32,177 bases of DNA from Clostridia bacterium. GTDB lineage: Bacteria; Bacillota; Clostridia; Oscillospirales; Acutalibacteraceae. A model generated the notes under the pieces. It saw only the letters and a program-made list of their open reading frames with translations, made no database searches and was not told the origin of the DNA. Shown here piece after piece: positions 23,340 to 31,080 of the stretch (position 1 is its first letter; each line of letters opens with the position of its first letter). Both the position numbers and the translations under genes were made by a program. The stretch lies in assembly GCA_017454485.1 (NCBI GenBank), contig JAFTCX010000042.1, positions 1-32,177 on the forward strand. Reading direction: 5' to 3'.

Positions 23340-24698
23340 TCAAATGGTTTCTTCGGTGAGTTCACGAATGGTCTTGTCCGGCGTTTTGATGCCGGCGAGC
23401 AGGAATCTGAGCATAAACTCATGGAAATGCTTCAGGTTCTCTTCGTCAAGATAATCATAAGAGAACAGATAGTCCGCCCAAAGATCGCCGGAATCGTCAT
23501 GCGGCATGAGGTTCATATACAACGGATAGAACGCAAACCCGGTGTCCACATGGTTGGCGCTGAATTTCAGTCCGACAGCGTCCGCCGTGAAGTACGGCTG
23601 ATAAGTGAACACAACGGTCTTATAAGTGCAGTCTTCCGGAAGACCGAATTTTTCGTTGAGCGGCTTTACATAAAACGGCATTTCCACTCCGATGTGGCGA
23701 TACATATCCTTTTGCGAAATGTCAAGCTGTTTGAGCGCTTCGTTAAAGGAAAGATCTCTTGAGATAATGGAGCGCCAAGTCACCTGATGGGCGGTCGTCA
23801 TGCCGCATTCCTTTTCAACCAGCGTTGAACGGCGTGCACCTGTGGTGTCAAAGCAAACATCGTCACTGCCGCTCATGTTGGAAAGCCAGGTGCGAAGTGC
23901 AAGGGCGAAATAGACCTGCGGCGACATATTGTTCTTCATCGCTGCGTCGTTGATGATCTGCACAGTCGCAGCAGGAATACGAATGGGCATACTCTTTCCG
24001 GCAAGCTGATCAAACGTCTGCGCTTTACCGTAATTCTTGCCTTCAATATATTCCACACTGCCGCGCGGATTCATGGAGGAGAAATGCGGCTCTGTTGCGA
24101 ATTGGGCGTTCCACCAGTCAATATCCTTGAACCAACGCTTGGATTCGTAGTACTCCCATGATTTTTCAATGTGCTTTTCGGGACCGATGCCGGGTGCGGG
24201 CAGCTCTGTGCCGTTGACCAGCGCATTGTACACCTTGTCAAAGTAGATGATAACGGTGATCAGACCGACGGAATCCATGATCAAATGGTAGCCGTTGAAA
24301 TACAGGGTATGCTTGTTGCCGGGCGTGCGGATGAGCTTTGCTTCATAAAGCTGCACATCGTTGTAATCGTTCGGCAGCGGCGAGCCCGCTTTTCCAAGGA
24401 TGTATTCATCAACTTCTTCGGGTGTTTTGTCTGACATATCAACAAGCTCAATGCCGGTCGGCTCATCGTCGCAGTAATACTGCTCAAAGGAGCCGTCCTC
24501 AAGCTCATGCAGACGGATTTTGCAGAACGGCAGACGTGTTACAGTCAGCCGCAACGCTTCCAGTACTTTTTCTTCGTCAATGTCACTTTCCAGATCCACA
24601 CGCACAGGCATGTTCAAAAGCGCACGCGGTGCGCCCTGCACATGAATCAGCAGTGCGACCTGATCGCGGGAAAGGCGAAAATAATTCGGAGTATTCAT
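23340..24698 (-). CDS. Stand-alone condensation (C-domain) acyltransferase
   Basis: 452 residues, the size of one NRPS condensation domain of the chloramphenicol-acetyltransferase-like fold. The catalytic HHxxxDG motif appears as YHLIMDS, with the catalytic H138 and structural D142 kept and the flanking H and G replaced by Tyr and Ser. A latch-like region follows (DDVCFDTTGARRS, near 297-309). It should join an acyl group held on a carrier protein to an amine or alcohol acceptor. AGGAGA stands before ATG 24698, 13 bases after the carrier protein gene. With no NRPS module nearby, the carrier at 24712-24936 is the evident donor. PapA/WS-DGAT-like acyltransferase activity on a free acceptor is an alternative. 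The acceptor is unknown. Confidence 0.83.
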   Translation of the reverse strand: MNTPNYFRLSRDQVALLIHVQGAPRALLNMPVRVDLESDIDEEKVLEALRLTVTRLPFCKIRLHELEDGSFEQYYCDDEPTGIELVDMSDKTPEEVDEYILGKAGSPLPNDYNDVQLYEAKLIRTPGNKHTLYFNGYHLIMDSVGLITVIIYFDKVYNALVNGTELPAPGIGPEKHIEKSWEYYESKRWFKDIDWWNAQFATEPHFSSMNPRGSVEYIEGKNYGKAQTFDQLAGKSMPIRIPAATVQIINDAAMKNNMSPQVYFALALRTWLSNMSGSDDVCFDTTGARRSTLVEKECGMTTAHQVTWRSIISRDLSFNEALKQLDISQKDMYRHIGVEMPFYVKPLNEKFGLPEDCTYKTVVFTYQPYFTADAVGLKFSANHVDTGFAFYPLYMNLMPHDDSGDLWADYLFSYDYLDEENLKHFHEFMLRFLLAGIKTPDKTIRELTEETI

Positions 24699-24711
24699 CG
24701 TTTTTCTCCTG

Positions 24712-24936
24712 TCAGATTCTTTCGTTGATGTAATCGATCAGGTCCTGAATGGTGAAAATCGTATTCAGGTCTTCTGTTTCGATCGTGATATCATAGGCAT
24801 CTTCCAGCTCGCCGACCATCGTCATGATGTCCAGAGAGTTCATGTGGATGTCTGCCATGAATTTCGTGTTCGGGGTGATGCTGTCCTTCGGGACATTGAC
24901 ATACTCCAGAATCACTTCACGGATTTGCTCAAACAT
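24712..24936 (-). CDS. Stand-alone acyl carrier protein
   Basis: 74-residue acidic four-helix carrier. The phosphopantetheine site is S34 in HMNSLDIM, within the pattern ACP proteins show (xxSLDxxxxVxELEDxxxI), although the usual Asp before Ser is Asn33. It holds an acyl group as a thioester for the neighbouring condensation protein. The start is ATG 24936, preceded by AAGGAGG at 8 bases; the longer open frame begins inside the upstream ligase. The ligase stop codon overlaps its start by 8 bases, which indicates translational coupling and supports a ligase-carrier pair. No phosphopantetheinyl transferase is encoded in the window, so one must be supplied from elsewhere. Confidence 0.92.
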   Translation of the reverse strand: MFEQIREVILEYVNVPKDSITPNTKFMADIHMNSLDIMTMVGELEDAYDITIETEDLNTIFTIQDLIDYINERI

Positions 24937-26677
24937 TGGCTTTTTCCTCCTTCTTTTTGTTGATTGCGGCAATTTTAAACCGCTGAATTTTATGTGTCGT
25001 GTTCTTTGCGAACTCCGATTGCGTAATTTGATAGTCCATCAGGCGTTTAAAGCTGGGCACCGAAGCGTTAAAGCTGTTGATGTCTTCCTGCATGAACTTT
25101 TTGATCTGTTCGGGATCGGTGAGCTGATGGTCGCGGCAGAAATCGCCGTCGGGATAAATCAACGCACAGATGCCGCCGAGCGCATCATCGGCATAAACCA
25201 CGCATTCCTTGATATAGGGAATGTGCTTTTGCAGCGCTTCCTCCACCTCTTCCGGCGAAACATTTTTACCGTTCGGTAAAATGATCAGGTTTTTGAGTCT
25301 GCCGCAAATAAACAGAAACTTGTCTTTGTCAATGTGTCCGAGGTCGCCGGTGCGGAACCAGCCGTCTTTGGTAAAGACCTGCTTGGTATCCTCCGGCGCT
25401 TTATAATAGCCCTTCATGACATTGTCGCCGTAAAGCTGGATTTCGCCGTTGCCGTCTTCATTCGGGTCCGCAATGCGTGCCTGCATCGTCGGCAGCAGAT
25501 GTCCGACACTGAAACGACGCACCTTTTTGCTGGGGTTGACCGCAGCGACGGGGCTGCATTCGGTGATGCCGTAGCCGTTATAAACGGAGATGCCGATATT
25601 GTCAAGGAAGTCGGCAGTGTCCTGCGAAAGTGCGGCGCCGCCGCAGATGATCATGGAAAGATTGCCGCCTAACGGTTCGAGGATCTGCTTGAAAAGCTGA
25701 CGGCGGCGGTCGATGCCGACCTTGCGCAGCGCTTTGGAAAGCGTTACGGCGCGTTTGAACGTCTTTTCCTTGCCGGTATCTGCAATCTGCTTTTTCAGTT
25801 TGCGCACGATGAGATCGAGCATCATAGGCACCATGCAGCTCATTTCCGGCGAGAAACGGGCAAGATTTTTCAGCAGATGCTTCAAGTCATCGTTCAGGCA
25901 GACGGTTGTGCCGCAGTACATACAGCTCATGATGTGCGCGTGCAGCTCGTAGGAATGGTTAATCGGCAGCACGGAAATGCTCGAATCCGAAAAATGCAGC
26001 AGCCTTGCGCAGCCACGCAGCGTACCCATGATGTTGCGGTTGGACAGCATCACGCCCTTATTTGCGCCGGTGGTACCGGACGTATAAATAATTACGCTTG
26101 TTTCATCCGGTGCAATCGTCGCCGGGAGCGCAGCGCTGCCTTTTTCGGCCAGCAGTACCCTGCCCTCTTCAATCAGCGCGTTCATCGTATCAACGGTTTC
26201 GCACCCAGCAACTTCAGGCTTGTCATCCGAACGCATCACGAAAAGCGTTTTTGTGAACTGACAAAGCGGCAAAACTTTTTGCAGTTTACGCAAGCCCTTC
26301 GCTGAGCAGAACACCGCTTCGATATCGGCGAAGTCAAGCTGCTTGACCAGTGTTTCCTGCGCATTTTCCTTATCCAGCGGCACACAGACGCCGACGCCGC
26401 TCATCACGGCAAGATAGGCGGTGATCCATTCATAGGAGGTCTCGCCGAAAACGGCAATGTGCCTGCCGGAAAAGCCGCGTGCAACAAGTGCCGCTCGCAG
26501 GCAATCGACACGGTCTTTCATTTCGGCGAACGTGACAGACGATTCTTCCGATCGGCTTTCGATCTGCCGATACGCTGCCTTTTGTGGGTAATGTGTCGCC
26601 GCGTGAGCAAGAATCTGATACAGTACGGTAAAAGATTCCACATCCTCCGGCGGAATATACAGTTTTTCAGTATTCAT
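24929..26677 (-). CDS. AMP-forming acyl-ACP/CoA ligase, operon-leading
   Basis: 582-residue ANL-superfamily adenylating enzyme. Visible motifs are IIYTSGTTGANKGVMLS (about 194-210), GYGITECSPV, GWFRTGDLGHIDKD with CGRLKNLIILPNGKN, and the terminal lysine motif NTTHKIQR. The overall shape is that of fatty-acyl ligases and not of amino-acid A domains: GVGVCVPLD, MVPMMLDLI and a helical linker resemble long-chain acyl-CoA synthetases. It probably loads a fatty acid on the carrier protein whose gene overlaps its 3' end. It resembles the lone ligase at 58-1836. AAAAGGGA lies 7 bases before ATG 26677. The acyl substrate is not readable from sequence; a CoA product cannot be excluded. Confidence 0.88.
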   Translation of the reverse strand: MNTEKLYIPPEDVESFTVLYQILAHAATHYPQKAAYRQIESRSEESSVTFAEMKDRVDCLRAALVARGFSGRHIAVFGETSYEWITAYLAVMSGVGVCVPLDKENAQETLVKQLDFADIEAVFCSAKGLRKLQKVLPLCQFTKTLFVMRSDDKPEVAGCETVDTMNALIEEGRVLLAEKGSAALPATIAPDETSVIIYTSGTTGANKGVMLSNRNIMGTLRGCARLLHFSDSSISVLPINHSYELHAHIMSCMYCGTTVCLNDDLKHLLKNLARFSPEMSCMVPMMLDLIVRKLKKQIADTGKEKTFKRAVTLSKALRKVGIDRRRQLFKQILEPLGGNLSMIICGGAALSQDTADFLDNIGISVYNGYGITECSPVAAVNPSKKVRRFSVGHLLPTMQARIADPNEDGNGEIQLYGDNVMKGYYKAPEDTKQVFTKDGWFRTGDLGHIDKDKFLFICGRLKNLIILPNGKNVSPEEVEEALQKHIPYIKECVVYADDALGGICALIYPDGDFCRDHQLTDPEQIKKFMQEDINSFNASVPSFKRLMDYQITQSEFAKNTTHKIQRFKIAAINKKKEEKANV

Positions 26678-26907
26678 AGTCGTTCCCTTTTCTGCATTGT
26701 AAACAATACCAAATCATTATTAGCGGACAAAGCTTAAAAAATCTTTAAAAAAATAAAAACAAATAATAAATTATTAAGAATTCTTTTTGAAACAATCATA
26801 CACGATAACTGTTTTCAATGTGTTTACTACCTATGAATCTTTTGTGACTATTTTGCGACGTTTTTGTCAAAGCACGGGATCGTTTACATTTTTAACAGTT
26901 TTAAAAT
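26678..26907 (-). other. AT-rich leader/promoter region of the ligase operon
   Basis: About 230 bases with no supported gene. I see no SigA pair at proper spacing: a perfect TTGACA (minus strand, around 26866-26871) has no matching -10, and a TATGAT (around 26798) has no matching -35. An imperfect inverted repeat (TTGAAAC at 26787-26793 with GTTTTCAA at 26811-26818) lies in the middle. Promoter use here may need an activator or alternative sigma factor. Confidence 0.35.
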
Positions 26908-26909
26908 AA

Positions 26910-26939
26910 ATAAAAAAGTACAGCCGCAAAAGCTGTACT
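26910..26939 (-). terminator. Terminator of the lipoprotein-trxB unit
   Basis: A perfect 8-bp stem AGTACAGC/GCTGTACT (26917-26924 and 26932-26939) with a 7-base loop, followed on the minus strand by TTTTTTATTTATTTT. It lies 15 bases after the trxB-like stop codon. Confidence 0.92.
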
Positions 26940-26954
26940 CTGAATTTGATTAAA

Positions 26955-27857
26955 TCAACCGAGGTATCTGCAGGCCGCAACCGCTGCGGCAGCGCCGTCG
27001 CCGATCGCTGTTGCAATTTGACGCACTCGCTTTGTCCGGCAATCGCCGGCAACGAAGATGCCGTTGCCCAGCGTGCAGTTTTCGTCGCAGTTGACATAGC
27101 CCTGTGCATCGAGCGGCACAACCGAAGCAAACGCTTCGTTTTCCGGCTCCTGACCGACAGCAACAAAAATGCCGTCGACAGGAAGATCGGTATACTCCCC
27201 TGTTACCGTATTTTTGATGGTGATCTCATTGAGCGCATGCTCGCCGTGCAGCGCATCGACCACACTGTTCGTGATAAACTTCACATTTTTACGCTGCTGC
27301 AAAACATCCAACAGCCGCTGTTCACCTGTGAAGAAGGCGAGGTTTTGAACAAGCGTCACTTCACGGCAAAGCTCGGAAAGCATGACCGCTTCCTGCAGCG
27401 CGGAGTTGCCGCCGCCAATCACCGCAACGATCCGGTCTGCATAAAACGCGCCGTCACAAACCGCGCAATAAGACACGCCCGCGCCGGTCAGCTCATCTTC
27501 ACGGTCGATCCCGAGCTGGCGATGTTTTGCTCCGGCGGCAAGGATGACGGTTCTACCCTCATACGTTGCGTTTTCGCAAACAACCTTTTTGATTTCACCC
27601 GCGTCGATGATCTCTTTCGCTTCGTCCAGTTCGATCTCCGCTTCCAAATTCAACGCCTGTTCAATCAGCTTTTCGGCAAACTCGTTGCCGCTCATCTGCA
27701 CAAAGCCGGGATAGTTTTCCACCTTAGGCGCGTGCGTGATCTGGCCGCCGAAGGTTTCCTTTTCAAGCACAAGAACCGTTTTTTGCGCACGGCGCGCATA
27801 AATCGCCGCTGTCAAACCGGCAGGCCCTGCGCCGATGATGATAATGTCATACAACAT
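26955..27857 (-). CDS. Thioredoxin reductase-like flavoprotein
   Basis: 300 residues, low-molecular-weight TrxB fold. An FAD-binding GxGxxG (IIIGAGPAGLTAA, 5-17), the redox disulfide C131-A-V-C134 (CAVCDG), a second nucleotide motif GGGNSALQEA (148-157), and the C-terminal FAD motif VAGDCR are all present. It should reduce thioredoxin or a thioredoxin-like protein. The NADPH-binding HRRxxxR motif of ordinary TrxB is absent: the segment reads VTLVQNLAFFTGEQRLL. The electron donor may therefore be ferredoxin, NADH or another carrier, as known for some clostridial flavin-type reductases. AAAGGAG precedes ATG 27857. It follows the lipoprotein gene by 26 bases in the same transcript. Confidence 0.88.
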   Translation of the reverse strand: MLYDIIIIGAGPAGLTAAIYARRAQKTVLVLEKETFGGQITHAPKVENYPGFVQMSGNEFAEKLIEQALNLEAEIELDEAKEIIDAGEIKKVVCENATYEGRTVILAAGAKHRQLGIDREDELTGAGVSYCAVCDGAFYADRIVAVIGGGNSALQEAVMLSELCREVTLVQNLAFFTGEQRLLDVLQQRKNVKFITNSVVDALHGEHALNEITIKNTVTGEYTDLPVDGIFVAVGQEPENEAFASVVPLDAQGYVNCDENCTLGNGIFVAGDCRTKRVRQIATAIGDGAAAAVAACRYLG

Positions 27858-27883
27858 GGTGGTCTCCTTTTGCTATAGCGGCT

Positions 27884-28789
27884 TTACATCATCGTGTATG
27901 CGCCGGAAAATGCACTGTTATACTGTGCGCCGTTGGTCGTTTGCAAAAAAGCGGAAGGAATCGTGAACTGTACGCTGGAGCCCTCCGGCACAGAAAGCTC
28001 GCTCAGATCAATCGTGATATACTGGCACCCGTCCGCGTTTTTCGTGTTGGCTTTGACCGAAGCGGGCGCCGTTTTGCTTGCGCCGTCCACTTTGACGGTG
28101 ATGTTCTGGCTGTTGTTCTGGAACGAGCCGTCCCAGCCCTTCGGGTCAATCGATACAACCAGCTTTTTATCGGAGGTTGTTGCATAATCGTTGATGACAA
28201 CCGTTTTAGAGCTGCGCGTAACAGGCTTGGTCGTTGTCGGCGCGGTGGTCGTGCGTGTTGTGTTGGTCACAGTCAGACTCGGCAGTGTCATTCTGGTGGT
28301 CGTCTGCCCGGTTGGCCGTGCAGGCGTGACAGCAGTATAAGGCGAACCGGTCGTATTGAAGGTTGGCGTTGTACGCGTTGTGGGCACATAAGGCGGAACC
28401 GTTCCGCCGCCGGAAACGGTGCTGTAGGTATACGGCTGCGAAGAATAGTTCACGCTCGGCGCGCTCATTGTTGGCACGGTAAACGAACCCGGCTGTGTCG
28501 GCTGCGCAGGCACTGTAGTGACCGGGGTCGGAACAAACGCCGTTGTGGAGACAGTCGGCATCGTCTGTCCGCTTTGCGTCGTCAGCACCATCGTGGAATC
28601 GTCCTCCGTCACGGAGACACCCAGCGGGGCCGTGTCAGACTCGCTCTCACTGTCGTCGGTGGGAAACACATCCGGCATGCTCGCAGTGAGCGTGTTTTCA
28701 GTTGTTGTGGTGTCATTATCTCCTTTGCCGCAGGCAGCAAAACAAATTGCAAGCGACAAAACGAGCACCACAGCCAAAACTTTTTTCAA
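27884..28789 (-). CDS. Thr/Pro-rich lipoprotein of unknown function
   Basis: 301 residues, anchored outside the membrane by a lipidated Cys20 (signal MKKVLAVVLVLSLAICFAAC with lipobox FAAC). Residues 22-200 are a low-complexity Thr/Pro/Ser/Val-rich stalk, and the last ~95 residues (from about KLVVSIDPKGWDGSF) look like a small beta-sandwich domain with no recognised family. A role as a spaced surface-binding module is plausible. The start codon is TTG 28789, with GGAGG 8 bases before it; no ATG is near. It is the first gene under the perfect-consensus promoter and is followed closely by the trxB-like gene. The link to redox function is not evident. Confidence 0.8.
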   Translation of the reverse strand: MKKVLAVVLVLSLAICFAACGKGDNDTTTTENTLTASMPDVFPTDDSESESDTAPLGVSVTEDDSTMVLTTQSGQTMPTVSTTAFVPTPVTTVPAQPTQPGSFTVPTMSAPSVNYSSQPYTYSTVSGGGTVPPYVPTTRTTPTFNTTGSPYTAVTPARPTGQTTTRMTLPSLTVTNTTRTTTAPTTTKPVTRSSKTVVINDYATTSDKKLVVSIDPKGWDGSFQNNSQNITVKVDGASKTAPASVKANTKNADGCQYITIDLSELSVPEGSSVQFTIPSAFLQTTNGAQYNSAFSGAYTMM

Positions 28790-28845
28790 AAGGATCGCCT
28801 CCGTTGCGATTTGATGGATTCAGAATAATCAAAAACAGATGCATT

Positions 28846-28874
28846 ATTATATAATGAAAACTAAACTCTGTCAA
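28846..28874 (-). promoter_or_regulatory. Perfect-consensus SigA promoter for the lipoprotein-trxB unit
   Basis: On the minus strand, TTGACA (28869-28874), 17-bp spacer, TATAAT (28846-28851): both hexamers and the spacing match consensus exactly. The -35 box overlaps the stop codon of the upstream gene (28871-28873). The expected start is near 28839, giving a ~50-base leader. Confidence 0.93.
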
Positions 28875-29485
28875 TCATTTTTACAAAACATCTCGGGATA
28901 ATTCTGAATATAGTTTGCGCCCTGCAGTTTAATCTTAGTTAAAAGATCACCGGCGGAAAATGCTTCATCCGCCGCAGAAACGAAATTGCGGTCAATCGAG
29001 GTTGTCTCATCGTTTTCATCGAACATCACAGCGAGCTTTTCGATTGTTTCCTGAAACTCTGTCAGCCCGATCGCCTGAAACGCCGGTGCGATCCTCGCAA
29101 TCAAAAGCTGCCCGTTTTCCTTGAAAAATTTTTCTGCGGTTTTATCGGAAAGGAATACATCGAGGGTATAGACATACTGCTGCGCTTCATTGAGCGTCAA
29201 AAACGCCTGCTCCATATTCTCTTTTTTTTGCAGCTGCAACTGCAAGCCGAGCGCCGTGCCCTCCAGCAGCTCGGCTGGTTCGGCTTGTTCCAACACCGTT
29301 TTCGTCAGCGGAACATAGCGCTCTTTCAGCGCCTTCAACCGACGCATCTCGGCTTCCTGCGCGTGAAACTCCGTTTGATGCCTGCGATAAGCCACGGACG
29401 CCTTTTTGATCATGAACGCCGCAAAAATACACGCGGCAACAAGCGCCAGCGCATAAGGCCAATACTGACGGAACCAGTCGATCAT
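28871..29485 (-). CDS. Membrane-anchored DMP19/DUF4375-like protein
   Basis: 204 residues with one N-terminal membrane helix (about 10-28), a coiled-coil-prone charged stretch (30-70), and a cytoplasmic domain. The latter (AFLTLNEAQQYVYTLDVFLSD...FKENG...IAPAFQAIGLTEFQETIEKL...) resembles the DMP19/DUF4375 fold, whose members commonly show the pattern NGG..FF.NS...A.EAL..IGA. Function is unknown. Its ATG overlaps the rsmI stop codon (ATGA), and the gene lies at the end of the polC-trmN6-rsmI transcript, so it is co-expressed with these. The DMP19 call is a pattern judgement; the N-terminal anchor is not typical of that family. Confidence 0.6.
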   Translation of the reverse strand: MIDWFRQYWPYALALVAACIFAAFMIKKASVAYRRHQTEFHAQEAEMRRLKALKERYVPLTKTVLEQAEPAELLEGTALGLQLQLQKKENMEQAFLTLNEAQQYVYTLDVFLSDKTAEKFFKENGQLLIARIAPAFQAIGLTEFQETIEKLAVMFDENDETTSIDRNFVSAADEAFSAGDLLTKIKLQGANYIQNYPEMFCKND

Positions 29486-30321
29486 GCGTCATCCTCCTTT
29501 TCAAGCAAAGCCTGATATAACTCTCCCTTTTTAAAGCCGGTTTCCTTCGCGGCCTGTTTTGCAGCCGCAGAAGGCGCCATCCCGCCGCCTTGCAGCGCTT
29601 TTGCGCGTTCGATTGCATCTTCCAGCGAAACGGCTTGGGTTGCTGGTTCTTTGCCGCAGACAACGAGCACAAACTCGCCTTTCGGCAAATGTGCTTCATC
29701 ATAAAGCGTCATTGCTTCTTTTAATGAAGTACGGATCACTTCTTCGTGAATTTTAGTGATCTCACGCACAAGCGCGATCCTACGGTCGCCGAAGGCCTCA
29801 TAAAGATCGTGCAGCGTGCGAATCAATTTGTGCGGCGCTTCATAAAACACCATGGTGCGCGTCTCTTCTTTCAAAGACTGCAGATGGGCGCGCCGGCTCG
29901 GCTTGTTGACGCTGAGAAAGCCTTCAAATGTAAAGCGACCGACCGGAAGACCCGAAAGCGCCAGTGCCGTTGCAAACGCAGTCGGTCCGGGCACTGCGCA
30001 CACGGGAATACCGTAACAATGGCAAAGGTCCACAAGATCCTCCCCAGGGTCGGAGATCGCGGGCATACCTGCGTCGGTCACAAGCGCACAGCTCTCCCCT
30101 GCCAGCAGCCGCGCGGCGATCACTTCGCCCTTTTCACGGCGGTTATGTTCAAAATAACTGACGAGCGTTTTTTTGATATCAAAATGATTGAGCAGCTTCA
30201 GCGTCACGCGCGTATCTTCGGCAGCAATAAAATTCACTGTTTCCAGCGTCTCTCTTGCGCGCGGCGAAAGATCGCCGAGATTGCCGATCGGCGTACCAAC
30301 CACATAAAGGGTTCCGGGCAT
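29482..30321 (-). CDS. rsmI: 16S rRNA (cytidine1402-2'-O)-methyltransferase
   Basis: 279 residues, SAM-dependent methyltransferase of the tetrapyrrole-methylase (SpoU-unrelated) fold that modifies C1402 in the 16S rRNA decoding centre. Visible markers are GTPIGNLGDLSPRA at 9-22, AAEDTRVTLKLL, LVTDAGMPAISDPGE, the VPGPTAFATALALSGL loop and YEAPHKLIRTL. The length is normal for the family. It begins 6 bases after the trmN6-like gene and overlaps the downstream gene by four bases, so it belongs to the same operon. The C-terminal ~50 residues carry the usual AAKQAAKETGFKKGELYQALL helical extension of Firmicute RsmI. Confidence 0.95.
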   Translation of the reverse strand: MPGTLYVVGTPIGNLGDLSPRARETLETVNFIAAEDTRVTLKLLNHFDIKKTLVSYFEHNRREKGEVIAARLLAGESCALVTDAGMPAISDPGEDLVDLCHCYGIPVCAVPGPTAFATALALSGLPVGRFTFEGFLSVNKPSRRAHLQSLKEETRTMVFYEAPHKLIRTLHDLYEAFGDRRIALVREITKIHEEVIRTSLKEAMTLYDEAHLPKGEFVLVVCGKEPATQAVSLEDAIERAKALQGGGMAPSAAAKQAAKETGFKKGELYQALLEKEDDA

Positions 30322-30327
30322 AGGTTC

Positions 30328-31065
30328 TCACACTCTCCTGTAGTTTCCAAAAATAGCAGCCATTTCAGCACTGTCGCTGCCGTCGCTGTTTTGCAAAGCA
30401 AGCTGCGGTTCCACGCGCAAGCCCGGCTTTCCGCCGCGTTTTCCCTCGGCAAGCACAAGCCACGGCGCTCGACCCTCCTGCTGCACAACAAATCGCAAAC
30501 GCTTCACTTCGAGCTTTGCCTGCCGCAAGGCAACAATAACATCACACAACCGCTCCGGTTTTTGACAAAGGCAGAATCGCCCGCCGAACCGCAGCAGCCG
30601 TGCGGCAGCCTGCGCCGCATCTTCCAGCGTACAGGACGTTTCGTGCCTGGCAAGAAGATCGCTGCTTGCGCTGCTTTCAATGCCTGTGCCGATGGCCTGA
30701 TAGGGCGGATTCATCGTTACAAGGTCAAAACTGCCCGCCGGCAAAAGCGGATGCTTTTCTCGAAGATCGGCGCAAAGGGCAGTCACACGATGCTCCAGCG
30801 CGTTCAGCGCAAGGCTTTTTTCAAGCTGCGCATGTGCTTTTTCCTGAATATCCACCGCAGTGATCGCACCGGTTTCTTTTTTGCACCAAAGCAGCGGAAT
30901 GATGCCGCTGCCCGTGCCGAGATCACAGGCGACGTCACGTTTGCGGATATCGGCAAAGTGCGCGAGCAGGATGGAATCTGTGGAAAAAATATGCGCAGGC
31001 GAAACGACGATCTGCAAACCGCCGCCCATAGGCTCCAAATGTTCATCGGGTAACAGGGCTATCAT
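30328..31065 (-). CDS. tRNA1(Val) (adenine37-N6)-methyltransferase-like protein
   Basis: 245 residues, class I SAM-dependent methyltransferase of COG4123 (TrmN6/YabB type), which methylates N6 of an adenine in tRNA. The SAM-binding motif DLGTGSGIIPLLW (motif I), the VDIQEKAH motif II and the adenine-N6-specific catalytic motif MNPPY (motif IV) are present, and a C-terminal GKRGGKPGL-like segment is visible. AAAAGG stands 6 bases before ATG 31065. It sits 15 bases downstream of polC and 6 bases upstream of rsmI, a common arrangement of RNA-modification genes. Assignment to tRNA1(Val) specifically is by family only. Confidence 0.85.
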   Translation of the reverse strand: MIALLPDEHLEPMGGGLQIVVSPAHIFSTDSILLAHFADIRKRDVACDLGTGSGIIPLLWCKKETGAITAVDIQEKAHAQLEKSLALNALEHRVTALCADLREKHPLLPAGSFDLVTMNPPYQAIGTGIESSASSDLLARHETSCTLEDAAQAAARLLRFGGRFCLCQKPERLCDVIVALRQAKLEVKRLRFVVQQEGRAPWLVLAEGKRGGKPGLRVEPQLALQNSDGSDSAEMAAIFGNYRRV

Positions 31066-31080
31066 AGAATACCTTTTCTA

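Noticed and set aside
24929-26677. Amino-acid A domain of an NRPS
   Set aside because: The motif pattern, length and similarity to the lone ligase fit fatty-acyl ligases better; no A-domain specificity pattern is visible.
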